Position numbers and translations under genes: made by a program. The notes below the pieces were generated by a model. The model did not search any database. It was given only the letters and a program-made list of their open reading frames with translations, and was not told where the DNA came from. A stretch of DNA of 64,000 bases from Hirudinaria manillensis (lineage: Eukaryota; Annelida; Clitellata; Hirudinida; Hirudinidae): assembly GCA_034509925.1 (NCBI GenBank), contig CM067538.1, positions 768,501 to 832,500 on the forward strand. The letters run 5' to 3'. How positions within the stretch are numbered: position 1 is the first letter of the stretch; each line of letters begins with the position of its first letter. Shown one piece after another: positions 24,312 to 49,900 of the stretch.

Positions 24312-25730
24312 ATGTCCAAAGTAGATATGAGCATGGAACTCAATCGCAACTATAAGGAACAGCCCAAAAGGGAAGTACGAAGCCGAGATAAAAGTAGAGA
24401 AAGGAACAGGGACAGAAGTAGAGAGAGACGCAGAGATAGAAGCAGGGAGAGACACAGAGATAGAAGTAGAGAGAGACATAGAGACAGGAGCAGGGACAGA
24501 CATAGGGAACGAGGTAGGGACAACAATAGATATTCCAGAAGAGATAGATCAAGAAGTCGATCTGAAGTTAAACAGGTTCAACTTGAGAGGAAACCAAACA
24601 AATTCTGGGACGTCCCCCCTGCTGGCTTCGAAAATGTCTCTGTCATGGAGTATAAGGCCATGCTCGCCAGCGGTCAAGTACCAGTACCCCAGGTCAACGT
24701 CACGGGTCCGGCCGTGCTCAGCACCAACATACCATTCGTCGGCAACGCAGTCAGCAGACAGGCGAGGAGGTTGTACGTTGGAAACATTCCGTTCGGCATA
24801 GGAGAAGAGGAAATGAAGATCTATTTCAACGAGCAGATGAAAGTCAGCGGTTTGAGTCAGACAGGAGGCGATCCTGTCATTGCCTGTCAGATTAATATCG
24901 ACAAGAACTTTGCCTTCCTCGAGTTCAGGTCGGTCGACGAGTGCACACAAGCCATGGCCTTCGATGGTCTACTGTTTAACGGACAATCATTGAAGATAAG
25001 AAGACCGAGGGACTACCAACCACTGCCAGGTACCATGGAGAATCCATCGGTTGCTGTTCCGGGCGTTGTCTCCACTCAAGTCAGTGACAGTTACGACAAG
25101 CTGTATATTGGTAACTTGCCCACCATAGTCCAAGAAGACTTTGCCAAAGAACTTTTGACATCTTTCGGACCTCTGAAAGCCTTCAATCTTGTCATGGAAC
25201 CAGGATCTGGACTTTCCAAGGGTTATGCTTTCTGCGAATATCTGCACCCTCAGGATACGGAAAATGCCATTCGTGGTCTGAACGGCCTCGTTGTTGGCGA
25301 GAAAGGCCTTATCGTTCAGAGAGCCATCCTTGGTAAAAATCCTTTGGCCCACGGTGGAATGTTGACAACCATGCTCATACCCGGTGCCGACATTGACGAA
25401 TTGAAGAATAACATTCAGGCAAATTCGTATCCCGTTCTCTGTCTCTCCAACATAGTGACGGCCGAGGACTTGGACAATGAAGAGGATTACGAGGAGATCA
25501 TGGAAGACATACGAGAGGAATGCGGAAAGTTCGGAACGGTCATCAGTCTCGAAATCCCCAGGCCTATTGCAGGCATCGAGGTGAGAGGAGTTGGTCAGAT
25601 CTTCGTCGAATTTTCAACCAGCGAGGAGTGTCAGAATGCTGAGAAGAATCTCACCAATCGAGTATTTAACAAAAAGAGAGTCGCTACTAAGTTCATGGAC
25701 CGTGACACTTACCAGAGGAGGGATTTTTGA
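24312..25730 (+). CDS. U2AF2: Splicing factor U2AF large subunit (U2AF65), intronless copy A
   Basis: Nuclear pre-mRNA splicing factor that binds the polypyrimidine tract, U2AF35 and SF1. 472 residues: RS domain at about 24-85 (repeated [10 protein letters not shown]), U2AF35-binding linker around Trp99 ([21 protein letters not shown]), RRM1 about 152-232 ([20 protein letters not shown]), RRM2 about 262-341 ([17 protein letters not shown]) and the C-terminal U2AF-homology motif about 373-468. It ends TYQRRDF, without the terminal Trp of vertebrate U2AF2. The frame is uninterrupted, whereas U2AF2 is split into many exons in most animals and other genes here are intron-rich; this suggests a retrocopy that became, or replaced, the working gene. 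It is almost identical over most of its length to copy B (26632-27999), which lies inverted 0.9 kb away. Reading frame, domains and the polyadenylation signal are intact. Confidence 0.97.
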   Translation: MSKVDMSMELNRNYKEQPKREVRSRDKSRERNRDRSRERRRDRSRERHRDRSRERHRDRSRDRHRERGRDNNRYSRRDRSRSRSEVKQVQLERKPNKFWDVPPAGFENVSVMEYKAMLASGQVPVPQVNVTGPAVLSTNIPFVGNAVSRQARRLYVGNIPFGIGEEEMKIYFNEQMKVSGLSQTGGDPVIACQINIDKNFAFLEFRSVDECTQAMAFDGLLFNGQSLKIRRPRDYQPLPGTMENPSVAVPGVVSTQVSDSYDKLYIGNLPTIVQEDFAKELLTSFGPLKAFNLVMEPGSGLSKGYAFCEYLHPQDTENAIRGLNGLVVGEKGLIVQRAILGKNPLAHGGMLTTMLIPGADIDELKNNIQANSYPVLCLSNIVTAEDLDNEEDYEEIMEDIREECGKFGTVISLEIPRPIAGIEVRGVGQIFVEFSTSEECQNAEKNLTNRVFNKKRVATKFMDRDTYQRRDF

Positions 25731-25791
25731 ATGTTTTGTAATTTAACTTATAGTAGATTTTTGAAGATGTAATTTAATATATTAAAGATTT

Positions 25792-25797
25792 AATAAA
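25792..25797 (+). promoter_or_regulatory. Polyadenylation signal of U2AF2 copy A
   Basis: AATAAA about 62 nt after the stop codon of copy A. No AATAAA or ATTAAA equivalent was found by eye within about 330 nt downstream of copy B. Confidence 0.65.
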
Positions 25798-26100
25798 GAT
25801 TTATTTAACTGTTCTACATATAATGAGTTTTTCGAATGATTGATTCAATATAGTTTCGCCTTTTGGTCTAAAAACCCATTAGTCTTCAATGACTTAGAAT
25901 ATCGCGCTCCAATAGATTTCATACCTCAACATCTCGGCAAGAAAATCATGAGATGCTTGAGATGCTAATCCCCAATTTAAATTTCTTTCGTATAAATACT
26001 TCCACATGTATTTTCAATCTGTATTCTATTTCATGAATCCTTGCTCTGCTCTATCGCATCTTCGTCAGTCATATTGGAAAAAATATGTTTTTTTGAATAG

Positions 26101-26307
<207 letters not shown>

Positions 26308-26410
26308 TGAAATCTATAGTTATTATAATAAATGCTTGTCTTACAAATATGATTAACGTTTTGAGTTATTTTATAAATTTAATCCAAGAATTCAAATCCA
26401 ACGGGATTCA

Positions 26411-26490
26411 TTAAAATTAGTAGGATAAAGCATGGAGTGACAAACCTCCATTAAAATTAGTAGGATAAAGCATGGAGTGACAAACCTCCA
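26411..26490. repeat. Perfect 40-bp tandem duplication
   Basis: Two identical 40-bp copies (26411-26450 and 26451-26490) between the U2AF2 fragment and copy B. Each contains GCATGGAG near the middle and ends CTCCA. The second is followed by TGC, so GCATGGAG and CTCCATGC form an 8-bp perfect inverted repeat around an 8-nt loop. Confidence 0.92.
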
Positions 26491-26631
26491 TGCTTACTAT
26501 CTTAAATAGACTGCCTCGATTCTCAATTTTACGCATAAAATCATTTTAAATTTAAGAACACTCAAGAAATCAACACAGAAACAAGTTGTGAAGTAATTCT
26601 CTTTTTAAAACAACAAAACTGTCATCTTTTC

Positions 26632-40574
<13,943 letters not shown>

Positions 40575-40875
40575 TTTGCTCACTGGCAACCATTTGCATG
40601 CCTAACTTAGGATTACGTTTCGATTGGCTTATTAAAAGAATTCTTTATGCGATTTCTTTGAGTTTCGTTGTTACTTAGGATTAATTATCTGAAAAAAAGG
40701 AACGGCATGAAATGAGTTTGAATTTTGGTTCTTTCTGGGTTTAGTTTTGTTGATTCGGTCATCTTTAGTTGATCTTGTAATAGGTTCTCAGGGAGTGGGT
40801 CTGACAGAATCGTTGTTATTTCTGATTTGCTGATGTTGTGCTGACACAAGTACTCAGATTCTTGCCAGGAAAAAT

Positions 40876-40881
40876 AATAAA
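40876..40881 (+). promoter_or_regulatory. Candidate polyadenylation signal of EPRS1
   Basis: AATAAA about 300 nt after the EPRS1 stop, in the 687-bp convergent gap shared with the glycosyltransferase gene. Confidence 0.5.
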
Positions 40882-41003
40882 CTCAACTGAATTTAAAAAT
40901 AGTTACCCCTTTATAGCTGAGAGTGGCAGGGTGGTGTGGGGTGTATTCCTGAGAGCGTTAAATTCATACGCTGTATTAAGCATGGACGTTTGTAAAATAT
41001 GGC

Positions 41004-41009
41004 TTTATT
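41004..41009 (-). promoter_or_regulatory. Candidate polyadenylation signal of the GT61 gene
   Basis: TTTATT on the plus strand (AATAAA on the minus strand), about 255 nt beyond the stop codon of the minus-strand glycosyltransferase. It faces the EPRS1 signal 120 bp away. Confidence 0.5.
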
Positions 41010-41261
41010 TAACGTGATTTAAAATGATAACGAATTCTTCAATCATGGAATGATAAAAAATATTCTTCTGATCGCAGAAGTAAAAAATCCAGTTTAGGAA
41101 ATGCATTGGCATTGCTACAACTCTTTCTAATGAGCAAGACACCTGTCCAATCTTGTCCAATATTTCATCCCACACTTGACCTCCTTGACCCTAGGGTCAA
41201 TGATCCCCTCTCAGGAATGATTGTGACAAAATCATTTCTCTATACCTGTAATTTTCTCCAG

Positions 41262-42999
41262 TCACAAGTCCACAGCAAGACTTTGAAGTACGTCGATCAG
41301 ATCTTTCTCGTCCACTATGGCGTCTGCCCACTTCCAGAAGTGGTCGAAGCTGTTCCCGACCCTTTGTCCGCTCAGGATCCGCAGCCTCTCCTCCATCTCG
41401 ACCCTAGCACCTCCCCGAACTTGGTTCTCGTAGGTCGTCCAGTTCGGTCTGACGTGGGATGCCACGACTTTGTGGTGATCGATGCCGTACTGTCTGACGT
41501 AGTCCTGGAAGTAGAAGCCCCAGTGCTTCTGTGGCCAGGCTATCTCGACCAGGTGGGAGGAGGGTGGCATGAAGACCGCCCACTGAAGCCCCGCCCCCTG
41601 CACGCCCACCATGACTCGGGCACGACTCGCAGCCCGGAGCTTCGAGAAATTGAAATAGAAACATTGGTTTCAGACTGTCATCACCAACTAAATTTCTCAC
41701 TGTGTATTGTATGTGTATCTAAATGAAACACACTTATCAGAATAGTTGGCAGGTATTATGAATGTAATACAACATAATATTGTAGATATAATACAATATA
41801 TTAATAATACTAATAATATAATAATATAATTTTGTGCCAATATACTTAATGTCATTCAAGTGATTTATTCATTAAGATATCATTAAGGCTATTTACAACT
41901 AAAAAGTAATCATAACCATACTTATATTAATACTAGCTGCATATACACTAGCTATATATATACATTGAATATAATCAAACAAACACCCTACCTGTTGTTC
42001 CACAGGGATGTCTTCAAAAATGAGCCTGCAAACAGAAGCAGAACTCAAGGATCTGGCGACGTCCATCAATCTGTCGATGTTGAGAATCTTTCTCGTATTC
42101 CTGTCTAGAAAAAGGATCGTGCAATCGGAACTCTTGCGTCCGTCGTCCTCTTGATTTTCTCCAAAAGACCGAAGTACGTGTTCGACCACTTCTCGTGGAG
42201 TGGACAGAGTGGCCGTCGTGATCCCAAAGACTCCGCTGGAAAAACACGACCCTTCTGGAACGTTGAAGAAAGTTTCGTGAGGCAACTTTACGTACAAAGA
42301 TTTCGAAAGCAGGCTTTCAAATGTGGAAACGTTTGTGCAGTCTCTCTCGAAATCTTCCCTCAAATTCATCGGTTGCTTGTAAAAGAGTCTGTTCTCAGAC
42401 CCTTCTTTCAATCTGTTACCCTGCTTTATTACAGCATACAGTGGGACAAATTCATCTATCCAGAAATGATGAAAATTCGCAGGACAAGTGGGAACGATAA
42501 AGAAAGCTGTGACTGGATAGAAAGTGTAACCTTTGGGAATGGACCTCCTGGTAAATCTTAAATCCCATTCGTGACTGTAAGCGTTTGACGAACCGACAAC
42601 ATATAATCGCTGGTCACCGTCTCTATAGAAGCTGTTGTAGACGACGATCCGTTTGGTCTCGTTGTATGTTACTGTTTTGCCGAATACATTTATCTCTTTC
42701 ACTTGAGGATTTCTAACCGCTTCGATACAAACGTTCCAAAACGAATATACACCCTTGTCGTTAACAGGGTAGAATCCGTAATTATTAAAGTTCAACTTAT
42801 AACTATGCACATCGTCATGATCGCTTAGAAATCGAAACTTTGAAATTAGCACCTTGTGGTGAAATACAAGAAAGTAAACGATCGACGTGACAAGCAACAA
42901 AAAGATGGCATAAACATAAAATGTTTTCTTCGTTAATTCAGTCGCTAAGATTTTGCAATCCATGTAAACAAGTGTCCGACAACATGAGGATCTCTCCAT
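41262..42999 (-). CDS. GT61-family type II membrane glycosyltransferase, two exons
   Basis: Exon 1 is 42999-41992 and exon 2 is 41639-41262. Both junctions are phase 0 with GT (41991-41990) and AG (41641-41640), giving 461 residues. A single hydrophobic segment at about residues 27-46 after a short cytoplasmic N-terminus fits a Golgi type II enzyme. GT61 (DUF563) hallmarks: CPANFHHFWIDEFVPLYAV in the middle, a TILFLDRNTRKILN strand, and near the C-terminus ARVMVGVQGAGL...FMPPSSHLVEIAWP. The family includes EOGT, POMGNT2 and plant beta-1,2-xylosyltransferase. The membrane anchor argues against EOGT, which is a soluble ER protein, and I cannot assign a donor or acceptor. Another start is Met13. 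It is convergent with EPRS1. Confidence 0.85.
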
Positions 43000-44248
43000 T
43001 TTATTTTGAACCCAATTTGAAATCTTATGACTAATAATATAATAAGTATTAATTTTTACGAGAAGCTCTGAAAATTCGCTAGCTACAAAAATTCACAAAT
43101 GATGCCTTTCCACCGGGCAGAATACATCATCATCCCCACTTTCAAATGCATGGACTTTTTCCTGGTGAGTGTTGTAAACACCAGGTGCATCTGTCCTTTT
43201 TCCAGGTGAGAAACTTTGATGAAGCTTATGAAAATCTGAACTAGATTATATTCGCAACATGTTATTTAAAGAGCTTAATGCTCGTAAGCATTAAGGTCAT
43301 TTGTGTAGTTCACTTTATAGCGGCACAAGCTGGGTTTCGAACAGGCGATTGTTATAGTTTTCGTTTTAGTTCTTTGTTTAGCGTTGATAGGCAAACCTCA
43401 AGTCGGGCAAACGAATCTCAAGCGTTTGACACCGAAATCGACCTTAGTCCGAAATGGAACCAAACAAGGCTGATGAGAATCCTCAATCACAAAACTATCA
43501 CCGGCATCCTCTAGGAATACTATCAAAAGTAATCAATACAACTAGCTTTCTTTCATTAACTTTTAAAAGGCATTTCTTAACCACCCTTACGCTATTGGGC
43601 CAAGGTGGTTTTATTGATTCATTTTTGTATCTAAAATTCTTATGAGATCTATTCTATGGAGATGCATTCGAAAGTAGCTTAATCAACAACTAAACAAATA
43701 GTTGCGAGAATTAATTTGTTTAAATGCATCCATAACAACAATTTGCTCTATTAATTTGAAATTATGAATTTTTAATTTTAATAAATTGGTATTTAATTAT
43801 AAAAAAAAACAAACATTTATCTAACTAATCTGCAGTTACATTTTTAAAAATAATAAAAAAATCTTAAAAATGCACTTTTCAAAGGCGCGCATTGTTCGAA
43901 GTTGTTTACTTTCGACTATATTTGAATGTTTCATTAAACGGTAGTTTTTGACGACATTTCGTATATAGCAACGCCAACTGTAAGCATTTCATAATTTCTA
44001 GAAAGGAAACAATTGTTTTAATCTTAGACTTGCTCTTTCGTCTGCTCCTCCGTCGAACTAAAAAGGTTGCTTTTTCTAATTATTTTGTCACATTAAAAAG
44101 TGGTACTAGTTTGTTATTAATTAGAAATTGATACTATGACCAATTCTCTATTAAACCAAGTTTTGCGTGCTGTTTTTCTTTAAAAAATTGCGCTTTGTAT
44201 GTGGAGCCTTACCATAACTTTAAAGAGAATTTGCAATATCTATTTCAG
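43000..44248. other. Intergenic region between the GT61 gene and the borealin-like gene
   Basis: Divergent 1.25-kb gap. It is AT-rich with short unrelated open frames (for example 43278-43514). A TTTCAG directly before the ATG at 44249 hints at a non-coding 5' exon for the borealin-like gene somewhere here. No element identified. Confidence 0.5.
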
Positions 44249-44895
44249 ATGGCCCACAAAAAGTTGAAAAACGAGCTCAGCAGTTTGGTTGAAGACGACT
44301 TGAAAAAATCGGACAAAATGCAAACTTTTGTGAGAGACTTTAGGAATGCAGGTGACAATATGTGGCTTTGTTATGCTTGTTTATTTGCTGACTTTGTTCT
44401 TCCGGAGATTATGATATTGATTGATATGATATTGACCTATTTGATTTTATCAAAATCATAAACTTTTAACTGCCTCACGATCTGGACATTAACAAAGTTG
44501 TTTTTAACGTCCTTTAACAACTGCTACTTTATGTCATTACAATATAATTAATACATTAATTAATTTATTTATTATTTTATAAGTAACAATAACACAAGCA
44601 GTTACATCTGCCTTTTCCAAGATTGCAATTTATTCTGCTCAATAACCCACTAAGTAATGGAAGTAACATCTGTTATGAATAAAAAGTGCATTGGCACAGA
44701 AAAATTGCAAAAAAAATTGGCAAAATTGCAGTTGAAATGAGGGTCAGGTCGATGGAGGACTCGTTGGCTCAGAACATTGTCAAGATTGAGTCACACTTTA
44801 ACATGAAGAAGTCACAGATTGCACAGGTTTTTTCAGATTTAACGTTTAATTGCCATTAAAACAACATGAACTGAATATTAATAACAATAATAATG

Positions 44896-44926
<31 letters not shown>

Positions 44927-45900
44927 TAATAATAATGATAATTGAATCAATTACAGTGTTAAGTCTTTATAATTCAATTAAAAAGTTGAAAGACTTCAAC
45001 AAACAAAACTCAATTTATTGTTTTAAAATAAAATGTGATTCTCTCTTTTTGCAACACAGGAAACTTTGCAAATGAGATTTTTGGATTTCATTGGTGAGTT
45101 GTTTATGTTCAGATTCGAGTCTTATTTCTATGCTTCCACGATCTGACGCGCTCGTCTCGAAAGTGTCGCGGAATTCAAACTCTTAGACTTTTATGACTTG
45201 CAAAGGCATCGAAAGGACAGCAGTATTCATTCAGTCATTGAACATTTTTCATCAGCATACAATTACATTTGTATATTATTAAATATTTTGTATTTTGTAA
45301 ACGAAATGTATTTTCAGAATATGTGTCACAATATTAGGCAAATAGGTTGCCCGAGTTGAGTACCAGATCTTTTGATTGATATTCGAGTTACTCATACATC
45401 GCAATACATCGTGAAACAATCATCATTTGTATATTTCGTATGCAATTCATTTGTTGTTAATTGTTGTTTAATTTAAAAAAAGATTTTCTTTTGTAATGTT
45501 GTGATAATGTTACCTTCTCTAATTCCAACAACCAGAAGAATCTGAAGGCAAGAAAAAGGCAAAGAAAACAAAGGAGTGAGTTCAGTAAACATTTTTCCAG
45601 TGAATTTATTTTCTGAATTTTATTTTAAAAACTAAAAATATCTTGAATTATGGAGTTATTATGAATTATTACATCATCTTGGTATATTCTTAGTATATCG
45701 TTATCGTATTGTTATCATTCTGATATTCTCCATTCCTAACCTCGTACTGTTTCAGTACTGCTGAGGATGCAACAACCAAAACCAGAACCACAAAGGTTTG
45801 AATTTCTCGATCAGTTTAATAATTTCAAGGAGATAATTATTTTTATGCCAGCTTACCATGATTTTTTAAAAATTATTGCTTATAAAGTCTTATGTAGGGC

Positions 45901-45948
<48 letters not shown>

Positions 45949-46993
45949 CATTTTGAAACATTAAGCACATCATCAATTTTAAATCACGAAATATCGTGCA
46001 AATTGTCTTTAATTCCAACACTTTTATTCAGAAAAAGACCAGAGTTGCCCCAGCAACCGCAAGGTTTGTTTTGTAGCCGATACTTTGCTTTACTTATAAT
46101 AATTTATGCAGCACATGACTAAATAATTCATGAGTTCTACTCAATTATGCAAATTAGTGAGACTCATTTGAGCAGTTGAGGTGCAATCTGCATCCAAAAA
46201 ATGTCCAAAAAACTTATTTCAATAATTCCCTTCCCAAAGATGTGCCATACATTTGGAGCATCTGTTTATAACTTAAACTTAATTATGTAAATTAGGTCAC
46301 TAGGTTAACTAATCATTAATTAGGTCATTAATGATCCAATTAAAACGTCCAGGAGGGGAAGGACCGCCTCCAGGCTTCCGACCGAAGCAGACGACCAGGA
46401 GGACAAAAACGCCGAAATCGACCCTTCCTCCTGCAATATTATTGTGAGTAATTTTTATTATTTTTTTTTATTAATTTATTATTATTATTTAAATATATGC
46501 AAATATATTACTCGTAAATCGCCCAAAGTAGCTGTTGCATGGCCGATCTTTTTGTTTTTCTCTGTTATCGTGATTACATGAAGACATGTCTTTGTTAGCA
46601 AATATTTTCCAAATATTGTCCCCATTGTTTATTTGTTTCTTGAAATCCAATTGCATAATTAATGCCATGTGAAAGCACATGTAAATGTGCATCTTTTTAA
46701 GTTGAAGATAATTGGTCAAACACTCATTTGTTCTGATTCTCTTTATGGGCAAATTAAAACAGCAAAAATACTAAATGCCAAATCTTCTTCTGTTCAATCT
46801 ACTGGCATCACATACACACCCCATTGTGTTGCACCTTTGTTGACCTTTGACTTCAAAATTCCATCCACAGGAAGTGCTTTGCAAGGGAAACATTGACCTC
46901 GATGACCTCAACGTACCTCCTGAACTCACCGAGAAGTTCCTGGAAAACGTGAAAAAGTTGCAGGAGAAGGCAGGATCGAGGAAGAAGAAGTGA
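44249..46993 (+). CDS. Borealin-like protein (chromosomal passenger complex), 8 small exons
   Basis: Exons 44249-44351, 44732-44826, 45060-45093, 45536-45575, 45756-45795, 46032-46063, 46353-46443 and 46871-46993 join in phase to 185 residues. The N-terminal helix region (FVRDFRNAVEMRVRSMEDSL...KKSQIAQETLQMRFLDFI) resembles borealin/CDCA8 N-termini (a DFDREVEIRI...NWLDYF-type pattern), the segment that forms a three-helix bundle with survivin and INCENP. A basic Lys/Arg/Thr linker follows (about residues 80-110), then an acidic-to-helical C-terminus (LDDLNVPPELTEKFLENVKKLQ) resembling the borealin end. It is shorter than vertebrate borealin (about 280). If correct, it acts in chromosome alignment and cytokinesis with Aurora B. 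Similarity is short and judged by eye, so the name is a moderate-confidence call. Confidence 0.68.
45900..45951. repeat. (ATT)n microsatellite in intron 5 of the borealin-like gene
   Basis: About 16 perfect ATT units between the exon ending 45795 and the exon starting 46032. Confidence 0.94.
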
Positions 46994-49900
46994 TGCCCGA
47001 TGATGATGATGATGGTGGCAATGAGGAGGATGATGATGATGATGATGATGATGGCAATGAGGAGGGTGATGATGATGATCCTCATGCGCCATATGGAATG
47101 TTGAATTGTTATTAACTCAGATTTTTATATATTGGTTTTAACTTCAAAACATTGCTGAAAATTTGCATCCAAGAATCAGAAGATTTTTTGACTTTAAAAT
47201 AAAGCAGGGATATTTGCAAGAACCATTTTATTAAATTTAATAAATAAAATAATAATATAAATTAACTATTATTATTTTATTTATTTATAAAAGTATTTAA
47301 CTAATTATTTATTTATTTAACTGGCTCTTTCAATGCACACCAGTATTCCCTGCTTTGCATAGCTGTTCCTAATTAAATGACATTTTAGGCTCATCCCTTA
47401 ATTAATTCTGACAAGCATTCAATTTAATCCTGTGCCAAGCATTTGGTTGAAAAGCTAAAGGTCAAGGGCCAAAGACTGTTGACTCTTAAGTCTATGAACT
47501 AAATTGGTCTGTTCTGCCTGAATTCCTTCTCAATAGTGAATTATGCGCTTTTAGGTGAAGTGGTTCTCTGCTAGGGAGATCAGGTGTTGTTTTTTTAGAG
47601 TGTATGGCGAGTTCTGCATTTCATATCCTGGTTTCTCGTCAGGAATATTTTTCAGGATACTGTACAACATGTAGGACAATCAACAGTGTATCACATTCAG
47701 CTAAATATCTGAAATAAAACCTCAGTAGGTAAAGTGCAATAGGTTTCTGCATTAGTCTCTAGCCCAGCGAATTCTTGACAATGAATTACAAGTTGTATAA
47801 AAACTTGCTCAATTTGAAAGATCTAATATTGCTTGAATACGACCGTGTAATTTATTGTAATGACAGGCATTTAACTTCGATATTTCACGTTCTACACTTT
47901 TTTCCGATCGCGTGCGTCTTCAGCCGCTGATAAGTAAAATAAATTCGTTGTCAAGAACAAATCAAAGAAAATTCCTTAAATCGCCAGAAAATTCCTAGTC
48001 TCATAGACTTTAGTCAGTTTTTTTTTTTAATTTTTATGTGCATAAAATACACAAAGGTTCTTAAAAAGATGCAATTGCAAAGTTATAAAAAAAATTCCAC
48101 AAACCAAAATTGTAATTCCATAAATTTTTATCATTCCTCCTTTATTCTTTGGTTGAAAGTTTGAAATATTGAGTACCAGCTACTGTTTTTAATACGGTTT
48201 TTGAGAAAATCGGATAGAGTTGCGAAAATCACAATTACTAATTTCTCATTAACTGACTTTTCATCTTGATTTCTTTTGCTATTTAGAAAAAATTATCACC
48301 ATTAATAATTTTAAAGAATTCTGTAATTCTATGTTCACAAGAACGCAAAATGTAGTCAACGAAGTTTCCATTATTTAATTAACTTTATCCAATTTAATAT
48401 TTTATTTAAAACCAATCAATTTTTTTATATAAAGCATTTTTGCTTTAGTAATTTCTGGCATTGAAATGCAAAATAGCGATTTAGGTGTATGACATTCTGA
48501 TTAATAAAATAAAAACATTTAAAAAAATATATAAAATTAAATTTATATTTATTCATTTTTTTTATTATTTAAAACACATTAATTTATTACCACGCTTGTA
48601 GGTCAAAAGCAGTCGTTTTTTTAATTTTTAATAAAATACATAAATTTTAGAGATTTAATTATATTTGTTTTAATCAAAATCGTAAAGTAGTCGTCAATTT
48701 TTTTTATAAAATTTCCACGATAATTATTTAGCTTGCGAAGTGAAAAACAAGCTTGTTGGCCAATTGCTGCCTACGTCGAAACAGAAACTAGAGAGCTAGG
48801 ACGGCTAGGAAATCCGATTTCAGAGTCGATTTTTGTCGTCAAATTTCGTTCTAATTTTGTAATTTTTACTCGCCAACAAAGTTCCAGTTGAGATTTACAG
48901 ATCGTTCCATCAAATCGAAGAATTGTTTTTCAGGTTTGCTTGCTAGTTTTCTGCCATTTTTGATCGTAGAATGCCTCGCTCACGCCAGATCTAGGCTGCC
49001 CTTCGACATCACTTGTGCCATTGTGGGTTGGGCATGGTCGGAGACTGACGTGTAACCGTCAAATGATGGTTGGAATTTGATGGTTGGAATAGATTACCGA
49101 AAATAAGGGGAATTTTTTCGAAAATTGATCGATATAAATTGGCCGCTGAGATACTTTTCGACTTTCGCTTTAATGGCACGCGTTCCATATTTCGATGAGT
49201 GATTCACTTCAATTTTACTGAGAGAGGTGGGCGATCGTTCGCTACATGAATGTCCGTTTGATGAAAAGGTTCGAACTCATTGACTCTCAAAGCGGCTTTG
49301 CGAGACCGCCGAGAATGATTTTCTTTGGAAACCACGGTATGCTGAGTAGTAGTTGCCTTAAGAAGAATTGAATGAATGAATCAATTAATCTATAAGCAAA
49401 CACCGAGAAATTGTCAATGTAACGACATAAATGAGGGAATATTTTGATTAAAAAATATTTTAAAGTTTATTTTGTAAGTATTTGAGAAGTCTGTGCATAT
49501 TTTAGTACTTCACTGCCAGATTATAATTTCAAGCACAAGAATTGCCCTATCGTCACCTTGAATCCACCTTGTAAAAATTACCTGCGTGGAGGCAATTCTC
49601 AAAAAAATTTTTGTCCACTCGTGATGTGGCAACAACTTGACAACTCTTTCGTAAGAGTCGAGTTTGAGAGGATCTCCTGAGTTGTGACAAATTGTTTCGT
49701 CCTAGTCGAGTGATTGGTGCACAAACGTTTAAAGTTATTACATGACACAAATCATCGAGAGGTGAAACATTATTAATAATTAGCTAATTGCAGAAGCATT
49801 TAACGACTCGAAGCTATGTAAGTCCGCCAATGAGGCAATCTTTTTTACTAATAAGCTTTTAATAGGCTTTAAACTGAAGGCATCTTAAAAATCACAACTT

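Noticed and set aside
43278-43645. Possible small secreted-protein frames between GT61 and the borealin-like gene
   Set aside because: Two overlapping frames with no family match, no splice partners and no clear promoter context.
49260-49300. GGTTCGAACTC resembling a tRNA B box
   Set aside because: No matching A box or cloverleaf could be drawn upstream.
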